NCBI GenBank assembly: GCA_948664205.1
Contig: CAPNDH010000006.1
Span: forward strand, 1 to 36,241
DNA from: an uncultured Clostridia bacterium
GTDB taxonomy: Bacteria; Bacillota; Clostridia; TANB77; CAG-508
Reading direction: 5' to 3'
DNA length: 36,241 nt
A model generated the notes under the pieces. That model did not search any database and was not told the DNA's origin. It saw nothing but the letters and a program-made list of their open reading frames with translations. The position numbers and the translations under genes are program-made. Position 1 is the stretch's first letter. Every line of letters starts with the position of its first letter. Shown here one piece after another: positions 15,719 through 23,100 of the stretch.

Positions 15719-16147
15719 TTACTTTCTTAATTCATTTAAATTAATAACATAGTCTATTTTTTCAAATATTTTCGGTCTTTCTACTTTATATGCAATTGCA
15801 ATAGAGTTTTTTTCACTTAAACATATGTAGCAGTACATTTTTCTTTCTACGCAACATTTTACAAACTGGTGTAGTGCTTCTTTTCCATATTTTCTTTCCA
15901 TACATTCATTAGGAATAGAAATATCTATATTAGCAGTTGCTTTGTTCTTAGATTCACATACATATATTAATCCAATCATTTTATTATTCACATTATAAAC
16001 TGCTAAGTAATATCCATCCTGCTTAGTGTCCATCACTTTTTCTTCGCACAGTTTGTAGCCAACAATCTGCCTTTTATATTCTTCAAAGTCAGATTTTTTA
16101 GCTTCCTTTAATGTTACTCTCCGTGCCTCAAATGTTTCAAAACTCAT
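15719..16147 (-). CDS. GNAT-like acetyltransferase family protein
   Basis: The 142-aa protein has a GNAT-like order of elements. An N-terminal strand-helix (ETFEARRVTLKEAKKSDFEEY) is followed by GYYLAVYNVNNKMIGLIYV as the beta-hairpin. Then comes NIDISIPNECMERKYGKEALHQF, where the acetyl-CoA loop would be, and ICLSEKNSIAIAYKVE for the last conserved part. The pyrophosphate loop is not a textbook Q/RxxGxG/A, so it may be a diverged or non-catalytic member. It is monocistronic, with a GGAGGG ribosome site and its own terminator. It is divergent from the orphan gene at 16307. Confidence 0.6.
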   Translation of the reverse strand: MSFETFEARRVTLKEAKKSDFEEYKRQIVGYKLCEEKVMDTKQDGYYLAVYNVNNKMIGLIYVCESKNKATANIDISIPNECMERKYGKEALHQFVKCCVERKMYCYICLSEKNSIAIAYKVERPKIFEKIDYVINLNELRK

Positions 16148-16230
16148 AAAGTATAGCCCTCCTTGTAATTTTAGTTATTTAATATTATACTATATTATTT
16201 ATTTAATTTCAAGTTGTTTTTTTATTTTTG

Positions 16231-16259
16231 TTGCATTTTATGTCAATTTATGTTATTAT
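16231..16259 (+). promoter_or_regulatory. Extended -10 promoter of orphan gene 16307
   Basis: TTGCAT (16231-16236) and TATTAT (16254-16259) are separated by 17 nt. The -10 is preceded by TTTATGT, so it is of the extended TGN type. The same layout recurs at 22347 and 27262. Confidence 0.75.
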
Positions 16260-16306
16260 ATATATATTAACTACCAATTTGTTTTGTTGCCTAAGGAGGG
16301 TACTTT

Positions 16307-16534
16307 ATGATTAAAGCTGTTAAAATTGAGGAGACCTTGGAGGATTTTTTGGAAGCTCATCCGGAACTTATAGTTACACGGAATGGCTTAGGAAAAGTTG
16401 ATCGTATATCTTTTCCTGAAGAAGCAACAAATCCGTCATATGCAATTGTGTATGACAGTGTGGAAATTCACTATAATTATAAAGGTGAAAGTATTAATTT
16501 CCCTGAATTTTTGAAATCTTTAAATGACAATTAA
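16307..16534 (+). CDS. Orphan small protein, 75 aa
   Basis: An acidic cytoplasmic protein with an AAGGAGGG ribosome site. It opens MIKAVKIEETLEDFLEAHPELIV and ends INFPEFLKSLNDN, with alternating short strands in between; no membrane segment or known motif is seen. The codon choice is richer in G and C than in neighbouring genes (GAG, CAT, CGG, CCG). It is one of three isolated plus-strand genes with a shared promoter layout in an otherwise minus-strand region, and ends in a strong terminator. The function is unknown. Confidence 0.75.
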   Translation: MIKAVKIEETLEDFLEAHPELIVTRNGLGKVDRISFPEEATNPSYAIVYDSVEIHYNYKGESINFPEFLKSLNDN

Positions 16535-16541
16535 CAACACG

Positions 16542-16575
16542 ATAAAAGATCAGTATTCCTCTACTGATCTTTTAT
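16542..16575. terminator. Bidirectional terminator after orphan gene 16307
   Basis: ATAAAAGATCAGTA (16542-16555) and TACTGATCTTTTAT (16562-16575) make a perfect 14-bp stem with a 6-nt loop. Its right arm overlaps the stop region of the convergent gene at 16561, so it can serve both. Confidence 0.9.
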
Positions 16576-17358
16576 TATATTCCTTGTTATTTCTCTTTCA
16601 CTATTTAATAAAGCTTTCATTCTTGCTTTAGCATCTACCTTACTTTTATATTCAAAGTCTTTTAGTCTGTTTGGATTGCTGTCAAATGCTAAGTTTAAAT
16701 TTGGATAACATTTCTTTTTAGCAAATAAACTAGATATTTTAGTTTTTATTTTGTCAAATATTGTTTCTTCTATTTTTACTAATGAAGTTACTTTTCTTTC
16801 TGTAAATACTTTTATCCTTTCGCTTTCTATTCCTATATAATATTCATCATATTGATATAGTTTAATTTTTTGTCCTTCTTCATACATAGCTGATACTGCT
16901 TCTATCATATCTGCTCTTGTGAATTTTCTTGCTTCATATTTTAGCCATTCTTGTGGTTTATTTTCTTTTATGCCAAAAACATTTACTAGTTTTCCATCAT
17001 ATATACATATTTTATCTATATAATTTTGTTGTTCTTCAAAATGCATCCCTATGTTTTCTATTTGTAATTTGTTTGAATCAAATTTTTCTATTTCTACTAA
17101 ATCTGGACATATTACTTCTATTAATACTTTTGGTAGTATATCTTTTATGTTTGCATCAGAAAAAAACTTATCTTCTAAAGAGTTTTCAATATATTTCAAA
17201 AAATTATTGTCAACTTCTTCATTTGATACAGCTTCTTTTACATTTTTATATAATTCTAAAATTTCAGATATATTTTTTACTTTTTCTAATCTATCTTCTA
17301 ATTTTTCTTTACATGTTTTTTCTACATTTTCTTGTTTTGTTATCTCTTTTTCGCACAT
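16561..17358 (-). CDS. Hypothetical protein, 265 aa
   Basis: A soluble, charged protein. The start MCEKEITK at 17358 is preferred over the ATG at 17418 because AAAGGAT lies just upstream of it. Residues 1-80 are rich in Lys and Glu and probably helical. A mixed domain follows (about 85-200), with KICIYDGKLVNVFGI and ARKFTRADMIEAVSAMYEEGQKI. The end is a basic segment (KARMKALLNSEREITRNIIKD). No family is recognised and no signal peptide is seen. It converges with the orphan gene at 16307. Confidence 0.7.
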   Translation of the reverse strand: MCEKEITKQENVEKTCKEKLEDRLEKVKNISEILELYKNVKEAVSNEEVDNNFLKYIENSLEDKFFSDANIKDILPKVLIEVICPDLVEIEKFDSNKLQIENIGMHFEEQQNYIDKICIYDGKLVNVFGIKENKPQEWLKYEARKFTRADMIEAVSAMYEEGQKIKLYQYDEYYIGIESERIKVFTERKVTSLVKIEETIFDKIKTKISSLFAKKKCYPNLNLAFDSNPNRLKDFEYKSKVDAKARMKALLNSEREITRNIIKDQ

Positions 17359-17462
17359 AATATTATCCTTTTTTGTTAAATATTTATATATTATAACATT
17401 AATAAGTTTAATTTCCATTACTAATTGTTTACTTTTAGGTTACAGTTTTATTACAAAAAAAT

Positions 17463-17565
17463 GAATTTGCTATAAGGTCGCCCTTTAGTAGCGACCCCTA
17501 CAATTTTATTTTTTATAGTGGGCGATTGATAGCCATCCCCTACAATTTAACTAGAAAAAACATAC
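17463..17565. repeat. Short hairpin repeats of the GGGCGATT...CCCCTAC type
   Basis: Two short units are seen: GGTCGCCCTTTAGTAGCGACCCCTAC (hairpin GGTCGC/GCGACC) and GGGCGATTGATAGCCATCCCCTAC (imperfect). Each ends in CCCCTACAATTT. They precede the larger hairpin at 17573 and belong to the same mosaic. Confidence 0.7.
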
Positions 17566-17572
17566 AATAAAA

Positions 17573-17623
17573 GGGCGAAATTCGGTAAATTCTCTTTGGT
17601 ATTCCTTACCGATTTAGCCCCTA
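17573..17623. repeat. CCCCTAC hairpin repeat, copy 3
   Basis: GGGCGAAATTCGGTAA pairs with TTACCGATTTAGCCC and is followed by CCTA. It has the same stem as copy 1 (GAAATT with GATTTAG). It is located after the DUF212 gene. Confidence 0.8.
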
Positions 17624-17650
17624 AAATTTTAACTTTGTATAGCAATATTT

Positions 17651-18085
17651 CTAAAATATTAACCCTACTATTATTCCTATTGCTGCACCTACAAAAACTT
17701 GTGTTGGTGTATGCCCTAATACTTCTACTAGTTTTTCTGACATTTGTACACTTGTAAGTCCTGGTGTTTCTACTATTTTATTTAATAGTTCAGCTTGTTT
17801 TCCTGCTGCTCTTCTTACTCCTGCTGCATCATACATTACAATTGCTGAAAATATAAATGCCATTCCAAATATTGGAGAACTTATTCCATATTCTCTTGCT
17901 ATCATTGTTGTAAGTGCTGTTACTACTGCTGAATGAGAGCTTGGCATTCCTCCTGCTCCTAATATTCTTTTAAAATTGAATTTGTGTTCTACTATTAAGT
18001 CCCATATTACTTTAAAGGTTTGTATACCAACCCATATCATTATTGGTACAATTATATATCTATATTGTGTGTAAAATTCTATCAT
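17651..18085 (-). CDS. Divergent PAP2 family protein (DUF212)
   Basis: The 144-aa membrane protein has GGMPSSHSAVVTALTTMIARE near residue 46, the conserved phosphatase-like PSSH segment, and MYDAAGVRRAAGKQAE, typical of the DUF212 (YuiD-like) group. A C-terminal hydrophobic helix, VFVGAAIGIIVGLIF, closes it. It is related to PAP2 phosphatases but reduced, and the activity is unproven. It is the last gene of the asp23-to-xseB cluster, 5 nt after xseB. Confidence 0.9.
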   Translation of the reverse strand: MIEFYTQYRYIIVPIMIWVGIQTFKVIWDLIVEHKFNFKRILGAGGMPSSHSAVVTALTTMIAREYGISSPIFGMAFIFSAIVMYDAAGVRRAAGKQAELLNKIVETPGLTSVQMSEKLVEVLGHTPTQVFVGAAIGIIVGLIF

Positions 18086-18090
18086 TTTTT

Positions 18091-18315
18091 CTATGCCTCT
18101 GGCGTGAAGTTCTCTTCTACCAATTCTCCTTCCTTCTGTAATAATATTGTTATTTTCTTTTCTGCATTTTCTATTATTTCATTACATTCTTTTGATAGTT
18201 TCATTCCTTCTTCAAATTTTGTAAGTGATTCTTCTAAACTTAAATCTCCTTTTTCTAATTCTACTGCTATTTTCTCTAATTTTTGCATTGATTCTTCAAA
18301 ATTTGCTTTTTCCAT
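18091..18315 (-). CDS. xseB: Exodeoxyribonuclease VII small subunit
   Basis: The 74-aa protein carries the XseB signature FEESMQKLEKIAVELEKGD and LSLEESLTKFEEGMKLSKECNEII. It assembles in several copies with one XseA chain to degrade single-stranded DNA. Length and sequence are normal. It lies 15 nt after the membrane-anchored protein at 18330 and 5 nt before DUF212, in one operon with xseA. Confidence 0.95.
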   Translation of the reverse strand: MEKANFEESMQKLEKIAVELEKGDLSLEESLTKFEEGMKLSKECNEIIENAEKKITILLQKEGELVEENFTPEA

Positions 18316-18329
18316 TTTTCTTTTCTCCC

Positions 18330-18770
18330 TTATTCTTTAATAAATGTACCATTTGAAACATCTACATGATAAAATTGAAGTGCTTCTGTTGTTTGAATAT
18401 TTCTTACTGCTACAATTATTCTACCTTTTGAGTCTTTTCCCTCTATTTCAAATTTTATTTCATCGCTTACACCCATATCTTTTTTTACAATTTCAATTGC
18501 TTTTTCTTCTTCTGTTTTTGGTGTTTCTTTTGGCTCTTCTGGAGCTGTAATTGTTGGTTCTTTTGGCTCTGGTATGTTATTTTCTTCTATTTCATTTTCT
18601 GTAAGTTCATTTGTAACATTGTTTGTTTGTTCATTTGTAATTGTATTTTCTTCTTGTTTTTGTGTATTTGTGGTAATATTTCTATTAGTATTCTTGCTAA
18701 ACGCTATTCCACAAATTATTCCTATTATTATGATTATTGATATTAATATTATTATTGTTTTTTTGTTCAT
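18330..18770 (-). CDS. Membrane-anchored protein with Thr/Glu/Pro-rich linker
   Basis: This 146-aa protein sits between xseA and xseB. An N-terminal helix (about 5-24, rich in Ile) acts as a signal anchor. It is followed by a low-complexity linker of Asn, Thr, Glu and Pro (about 27-85), and then a compact domain of about 60 residues with AIEIVKKDMGVSDEIKFEIEG and GRIIVAVRN. The last part resembles small extracytoplasmic PepSY/DUF-type domains, but I cannot assign it. It separates the two exonuclease subunits, which is unusual, and may be an insertion. An AAAGGA ribosome site is seen. Confidence 0.75.
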   Translation of the reverse strand: MNKKTIIILISIIIIIGIICGIAFSKNTNRNITTNTQKQEENTITNEQTNNVTNELTENEIEENNIPEPKEPTITAPEEPKETPKTEEEKAIEIVKKDMGVSDEIKFEIEGKDSKGRIIVAVRNIQTTEALQFYHVDVSNGTFIKE

Positions 18771-18796
18771 GGTTTTTTATCCTTTCTTAAATAAGA

Positions 18797-18825
18797 GGTT
18801 GGAAGTTAGAAGTTGGATGTTGGAA
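18797..18825. repeat. GGTTGGAAGTT repeat
   Basis: The purine-rich repeat GGTTGGAAGTTAGAAGTTGG continues to 18825 and is related to those at 24774-24793 and 24826-24860. It is followed by TTCTTCGAAG and then the CCCCTAC hairpin at 18851, showing the mosaic order. Confidence 0.65.
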
Positions 18826-18850
18826 TCCTATGGTAGTTTCTTCGAAGTTT

Positions 18851-18902
18851 GGGCGAAATTCGGTAAATTCTTTTTGGTATTCCTGACCGATTTAGCCCCT
18901 AC
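18851..18902. repeat. CCCCTAC hairpin repeat, copy 4
   Basis: GGGCGAAATTCGGTAA pairs with GACCGATTTAGCCC and is followed by CCTACA and T7. It separates the xseA stop from the next gene in the operon. Confidence 0.8.
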
Positions 18903-18927
18903 ATTTTTTTGTTGTTCTTATTTCTTT

Positions 18928-20116
18928 TTATATTACCTGTGCGTTTTTGGTTCCGTCTTTGAATGTTAGCTTTATTTTGTCTCCTTCTCTTAATTCTTCT
19001 ACACTCTTTATTATTTTTCCTTCATATTCTGTAATTGCATAGCCTCTTGTTAATGTTTTTAGTGGGCTTAGTGCATCTAATTTTGATATTGTTTTTATCA
19101 TTTTTGTTTTTTCGTCTTTTACTTTATTTGTTATTATGAACTCTAACTTTTTAACTACATTATCTATAAGCATATATTGTTCATTTAATTTCTGCATTGG
19201 GTCTTTAAAGGCTTTACTTGCCATACATTTTTGATACCTTAATTTCATAAGTTGTACTTTTTTTACTAATGCATTTTTGAAACGATATTCATAAGAAGAT
19301 AGTTTTTCTTGTACTTCCTCTATTTGTGGAACAGCAAGTTCTGCTGCCGCTGATGGTGTTGGTGCTCTTAGGTCACTTGCAAAGTCTGCTATGGTAAAAT
19401 CTGTTTCATGACCTACTGCTGATATTATTGGTAATTCTGAGTTATATATTGCCCTTGCTACTATTTCTTCATTAAATGGCCATAAGTCTTCTAAAGAGCC
19501 TCCCCCTCTTGCTATTATTATTACATCAGCTAGCTTTTTCTCATTCATTGTTTCTATTGCTTTTGCTATTTTTTCGCCTGCTCCTTGACCTTGAACTGGC
19601 ACTGGTAATAATTTTATATATACATTTGGATTCCTTCTTGTAGATACATTTATAATATCTCTAATTACAGCTCCTGTATTTGATGTTAATACTCCTATGC
19701 ATTTTGGCATAAATGGTATTTTCTTTTTGTGCGAACTGTCAAATAAACCTTCTGCTTCTAATTTTGCTTTTAGTTTTTCATATTCTGCATGTAAATCTCC
19801 TATTCCATCTTCTTGCATTGCTTTTGCGTATATTTGGTACACTCCATCTCTTTCAAAAACAGATACTGTTCCTAATATCATAACCTTCATTCCATCTTTT
19901 GGAACAAAGGTTAAATTAGAAGTATACCCTTTAAACATTACACATTTTATTAGTGAATTTTCATCTTTTAATGTAAAATACATATGCCCAGTATAATGAT
20001 GTTTGAAATTTGATATTTCTCCTTTTACAAATACATTATTTAAAAATTCATCTGTTTCAAATTTTTCTTTTACATATGTATTTAGCTCTGTTACAGTTAT
20101 TGCATTATATCCGCAT
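18928..20116 (-). CDS. xseA: Exodeoxyribonuclease VII large subunit, 5' end out of frame
   Basis: XseA is the catalytic subunit, cutting single-stranded DNA from both ends with XseB. The reading frame carries VTELNTYVKEKFETDEFLNN and FVKGEISNFKHHYTGHMYFTLKD (OB-fold), then AVIRDIINVSTRRNPNV, RGGGSLEDLWPFNEE and PIISAVGHETDFTIADF. The first in-frame ATG is at 19983, well inside the OB-fold. An ATG with an AAAGGA site 8 nt upstream lies at 20116 but is one base out of frame; removing one base (such as the T at 20107) would restore a normal N-terminus. A non-ATG start (ATA at 20100) is an alternative. The end is intact, so the gene is probably functional or was until recently. Confidence 0.85.
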
Positions 20117-20140
20117 TTAATTTTCCTTTCTAAGTCATTC

Positions 20141-20554
20141 TTATTCTGAAATATTTAACTCTTTAACAACACTTGCAAGTATTCCATTTATAAAGCTTTT
20201 TGAAGAATCATCTCCATATTTTTTTGCAAGCTCTACCGCTTCATTTATAACTACTTTATATGGCAGTTTAGAATATACTATTTCATAAATTGCAAGCTTT
20301 AATATAGCAATATCTATTCTTGATATTCTTTCAATAGTCCACTTTTGAGTTAAATTTTTTGATATTAATTTTTCTATTTCACTAATGTTCTCTCTTATTC
20401 CAAAAAAACTATTTTTTATATATTTTGTTTCTTCATTGCCTGTAATATTATTATCTTCTAGGAAAATATCAATTTGTTCTTCTTCAAAGTCTTTTTGTAT
20501 TTCACTACTATATAATAACTTAAATGCACTTTCTCTTATTGCTGATCTGTTCAT
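20141..20554 (-). CDS. nusB: Transcription antitermination factor NusB
   Basis: The 137-aa protein opens with RSAIRESAFKLLYSSEIQKD and has TQKWTIERISRIDIAILKLAIYEI followed by LPYKVVINEAVELAKKYGDD and SFINGILASVV. These are the conserved NusB helices, which bind boxA RNA with NusE (S10) for rRNA antitermination. It is normal in length. It lies between the AmaP/DUF2273 pair and xseA, a common clostridial arrangement. Confidence 0.95.
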   Translation of the reverse strand: MNRSAIRESAFKLLYSSEIQKDFEEEQIDIFLEDNNITGNEETKYIKNSFFGIRENISEIEKLISKNLTQKWTIERISRIDIAILKLAIYEIVYSKLPYKVVINEAVELAKKYGDDSSKSFINGILASVVKELNISE

Positions 20555-20567
20555 GTTTTACCCCTTT

Positions 20568-20783
20568 TTACATTTTATCTATAATTTTTTTAAGTTTTTC
20601 TTTAACTACTTCTTTATTTAATTGTATATAATTTCCTAAATAAATTCCTAATGCAATTATTAAAATTCCTATCATTAATTCATATAGTCTTGTAAGCAAT
20701 ACTAGAGCTGCTACTATTCCACCTAAAATTGCTCCTCTATATTTCATTAAAAACTTTTTAATTTCGTCCATACTCTTTTTCAC
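20568..20783 (-). CDS. DUF2273 small membrane protein
   Basis: The 71-aa protein has two hydrophobic stretches (about 17-30 and 34-50) with YRGAILGGIVAALVLLTRLYELM, typical of DUF2273. Members sit with AmaP and Asp23 in envelope-stress loci. Here it lies between AmaP and NusB with short gaps. Its role in Asp23 anchoring is suggested by context only. Confidence 0.9.
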   Translation of the reverse strand: MKKSMDEIKKFLMKYRGAILGGIVAALVLLTRLYELMIGILIIALGIYLGNYIQLNKEVVKEKLKKIIDKM

Positions 20784-20789
20784 CTCTAT

Positions 20790-21347
20790 TTATTCTATAA
20801 CTTGATTTTCTTCTGATTGTAATTCTTTTATACTTATATTTACTTCTTTTACTTCTAAGTCTGATGTTTTCTTTATTGCACTTTTTATTTTATTTTGAAG
20901 ATTTGTAGATAATTCCTTTATTATTGCATTTTCTTTTACATTTAATGTTACATATACTTTTAAATTTTTCTCTTCGTCAAGTATAATTTTGCTTTGTACA
21001 TCTTGTGCACTATCAAAACCTTTTACTACATTGTTTACTAATTCTTCTAATGTAGATTTAGATATAACTAATTGTCCATCATCATTTTTTAATAATATTC
21101 CATCTTTTATTCCATTTATTTTTTTATCGTTACTTGTGAAAAATATACATTTTATTGCAAGCAATATAAGTACAACTGATATGCCTAAAAATATATTTGT
21201 TGTTATTGTGTCGTTAAGTGCTAATTTTATTACAAAATATACACTTTCTGGATCTAACCACCCAAATATTAATAAGCATATTATTACTGATAGTATTAAT
21301 ATTAAATTTGCAAATATTATCATTCCTATTTTATCTAATGTTTTCAT
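20790..21347 (-). CDS. amaP: Alkaline shock response membrane anchor protein AmaP
   Basis: The 185-aa protein has two N-terminal membrane helices (about 9-29 and 50-70) and a cytoplasmic Asp23-like domain (about 95-180). In that domain, STLEELVNNVVKGFDSAQDVQSK and LKVYVTLNVKENAI are recognisable. AmaP tethers Asp23 to the membrane. A GAGGGA ribosome site precedes the ATG. Its partner asp23 lies upstream, separated by about 430 bp of repeats, whereas DUF2273 follows at 6 nt. Confidence 0.9.
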   Translation of the reverse strand: MKTLDKIGMIIFANLILILSVIICLLIFGWLDPESVYFVIKLALNDTITTNIFLGISVVLILLAIKCIFFTSNDKKINGIKDGILLKNDDGQLVISKSTLEELVNNVVKGFDSAQDVQSKIILDEEKNLKVYVTLNVKENAIIKELSTNLQNKIKSAIKKTSDLEVKEVNISIKELQSEENQVIE

Positions 21348-21360
21348 ATGTTCCCTCTTT

Positions 21361-21420
21361 CAAACCGCAGGTTTGTACTATTCACCATTCACTCTTCATT
21401 ATTCACTATTCACTCAAGCA
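21361..21420. repeat. Hairpin and ATTCACTATTC repeat in the asp23-amaP gap
   Basis: CAAACC-GCA-GGTTTG (21361-21375) is a perfect hairpin. It is followed by ATTCACCATTCACTCTTC and ATTCACTATTCAC units ending CTCAAGCAA. The remaining 434-bp gap holds the CCCCTAC hairpin (21489), a GGGCGATT hairpin (21583) and AT-rich sequence. Confidence 0.7.
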
Positions 21421-21488
21421 AATTTTTCTAAGAGAGGGTTAACTTAAAGTTTACACCCCTACAGTAAATTTTTTTCTAATTTACAAAA

Positions 21489-21540
21489 GGGCGTAATTCG
21501 GTAAATTCTCTTCGGCATTCCTTACCGATTAAGCCCCTAC
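21489..21540. repeat. CCCCTAC hairpin repeat, copy 5
   Basis: GGGCGTAATTCGGTAA pairs with TTACCGATTAAGCCC and is followed by CCTACATTTT. It carries the GTAATT/GATTAAG version, as in copy 2. Confidence 0.8.
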
Positions 21541-21582
21541 ATTTTAAATTCATTTTTCTTATTTAATAAGACTGTGTTATGT

Positions 21583-21601
21583 GGGCGATTACTAATCGCC
21601 C
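21583..21601. repeat. GGGCGATT hairpin repeat
   Basis: GGGCGATT-ACT-AATCGCCC is a perfect 8-bp hairpin followed by CTACATTTT. It is the shorter relative of the CCCCTAC hairpins. The 21602-21783 stretch behind it contains short inverted repeats (CCGT-AATA-ACGG, CGGA-GAATT-TCCG) but no gene. Confidence 0.75.
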
Positions 21602-21783
21602 CTACATTTTAAAATTTAATTTCCTATTATATAAAATGAGGCACGGAGAATTTCCGCACCCCGCTATTTTTTATATTCTTAGAAAAATCATCCGTAATAA
21701 CGGTGAGTTTCCTTAGAAGATGGTTATGCAAAAATTAGATTTTCTTATGTGGCTTTGCTACTTAGAAAATTTTATTTTTGCTT

Positions 21784-22200
21784 TTATTCTTCTGTTGTTT
21801 CTGAAGTTTCTTCTGTTTGTGTTGAAACTCCTTGTACATGTACATTTACTTCTGTAACTGTTAGACCTGTCATTGTTTCTACTGATTTTTTTACTCTGTT
21901 TTGAATTTCAAATGCAACATCTGGTATTCTTACTCCATATTCTACTATAATGTTTACATCTATTTTTGTTTCTTTATCTCCTACTTCTACTTTTATTCCT
22001 TTTGCTAGGTTTTTCTTTCCACTTAAAACTTCTGTAATTCCCCCTGCAAAACCTCCTGCCATTTCAGCAACTCCTGGTACTTCTGATACTGCTACACCTG
22101 CTATTACTGCAACAACATCATCTGCTATTTTTATTTCATTGTTATCTGAAGATATTGTTATCTCCTCATTTACAACTTCTTCATTTCTTTCTTCTTCCAT
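21784..22200 (-). CDS. Asp23/Gls24 family envelope stress protein
   Basis: The 138-aa protein has IADDVVAVIAGVAVSEVPGVAEM near residue 25, KGIKVEVGDKETKIDVNIIVEYG, and RIPDVAFEIQNRVKKSVETMTGLTVTEVNVHVQGV, the complete Asp23 domain. Acidic ends (EEERNEE, TEETSETTEE) flank it. Asp23 forms a membrane-tethered protein layer through AmaP. It is the first gene of the cluster, but a 430-bp repeat block now lies between it and amaP. GGAGG is its ribosome site. Confidence 0.93.
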   Translation of the reverse strand: MEEERNEEVVNEEITISSDNNEIKIADDVVAVIAGVAVSEVPGVAEMAGGFAGGITEVLSGKKNLAKGIKVEVGDKETKIDVNIIVEYGVRIPDVAFEIQNRVKKSVETMTGLTVTEVNVHVQGVSTQTEETSETTEE

Positions 22201-22346
22201 TTTACTACCTCCTATAAACTTTATTTCTTTTGTTTATTTGTATTTTTTTGATATTATAAGTATACCAATATCTTTTATTTTTTACAACTGTTTTATTAAA
22301 AAATTTAATTAATTTTATCTTAATTTAATATAATATTACAATTATG

Positions 22347-22375
22347 TTGATTTATTTTGTTTTTTATGTTAGAAT
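22347..22375 (+). promoter_or_regulatory. Extended -10 promoter of orphan gene 22425
   Basis: TTGATT (22347-22352) and TAGAAT (22370-22375) are 17 nt apart, with TTTATGT just before the -10. This matches the promoters at 16231 and 27262. Its placement also argues against the upstream ATG at 22344 as a start. Confidence 0.75.
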
Positions 22376-22424
22376 TGTAAATGTAACTAAAAATAGTTTT
22401 TGTTTAAATAGGAGGGCTTTTACT

Positions 22425-22997
22425 ATGAGAAAAACTTTAAGAAACCGGCCTTTGGATTCTTCTTTGATTTTAATAAATCAGGAAGATTACAAGATTTATG
22501 GCGATGTTGTAATAACAGGTCAGCTTATTGTTATTAACAGTAAAGTGACAATTAAGGGAAAATTAGAAATTGTTGAAAATGTAAATTTAAAAAATCAAAT
22601 ATTTATTTCAGGTAGTAAAATTCACGCTACATCTATTACTTCTGAAGTAGATATTGTTGCTCATAATTCCAGTATTAATACCATGTTTTGCTTAAGTTGT
22701 ATGGGTATATCTGGAAATGCTGATGTCACTTCTGCTTGGAATATTAATGTTCGCAACAATGCAGAAGTTGGTGTAGTTAGAGCTAAGAGTTATACTGTAG
22801 GTGGTAGTAACAATTCTGAAAATATACTTTGTTTAGATTCTGTTTTCATTTCCGAAGACAATAACTCCAAAGCTATCCTCGCTAAGAATCTTCATGTTGG
22901 AGGAGATTCTGATTTCGGAGGTACCTCAATTTCTGTTGAATGTTTTACATCTAACGGTCACGTTAAAAACTGTTATGGCAATTTAGGCTGTGACTAA
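22425..22997 (+). CDS. Orphan beta-helix-like protein, 190 aa
   Basis: The start at 22425 (MRKTLRNRP) is chosen over 22344 because AGGAGGG lies directly upstream and the promoter overlaps the longer reading. From about residue 20 the sequence is a series of short strand-turn repeats: YGDVVITGQLIVINSKVTI, KGKLEIVENVNLKNQIFI, ITSEVDIVAHNSS, SGNADVTSAWNINVRNNAEV. This is the pattern of a right-handed beta-helix or bactofilin-like fold. There is no signal peptide. Three cysteines lie in CLSCMG and CYGNLGC. It is not recognised as a known bactofilin. It ends in the giant palindrome at 23004. Confidence 0.7.
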   Translation: MRKTLRNRPLDSSLILINQEDYKIYGDVVITGQLIVINSKVTIKGKLEIVENVNLKNQIFISGSKIHATSITSEVDIVAHNSSINTMFCLSCMGISGNADVTSAWNINVRNNAEVGVVRAKSYTVGGSNNSENILCLDSVFISEDNNSKAILAKNLHVGGDSDFGGTSISVECFTSNGHVKNCYGNLGCD

Positions 22998-23003
22998 TAT
23001 GAA

Positions 23004-23097
23004 ACTGTAAAAAAAGTGAATCAAAAGGGACGGGGCAAATTGACACTACTCGAGGTGTCAATTTGCCCCGTCCCTTTTGACTCACTTTTTTTACAGT
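23004..23097. terminator. 94-nt near-perfect palindrome, convergent terminator/mobile hairpin
   Basis: A 43-bp inverted repeat begins ACTGTAAAAAAAGTGA (23004-23019) and ends TTTTTTTACAGT at 23097. It has one A/G difference near 23020 and the 8-nt centre TACTCGAG. The core GGGACGGGGCAAATTGACAC (23028-23047 region) is a GC-rich island in AT-rich DNA and resembles a widespread clostridial repeat. It closes both the plus-strand orphan gene and the minus-strand fmt gene (stop at 23101). Confidence 0.88.
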
Positions 23098-23100
23098 CAT

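Noticed and set aside
22344..22424. Upstream start of the beta-helix-like protein
   Set aside because: The -10 box lies inside this stretch and AGGAGGG sits before the ATG at 22425.
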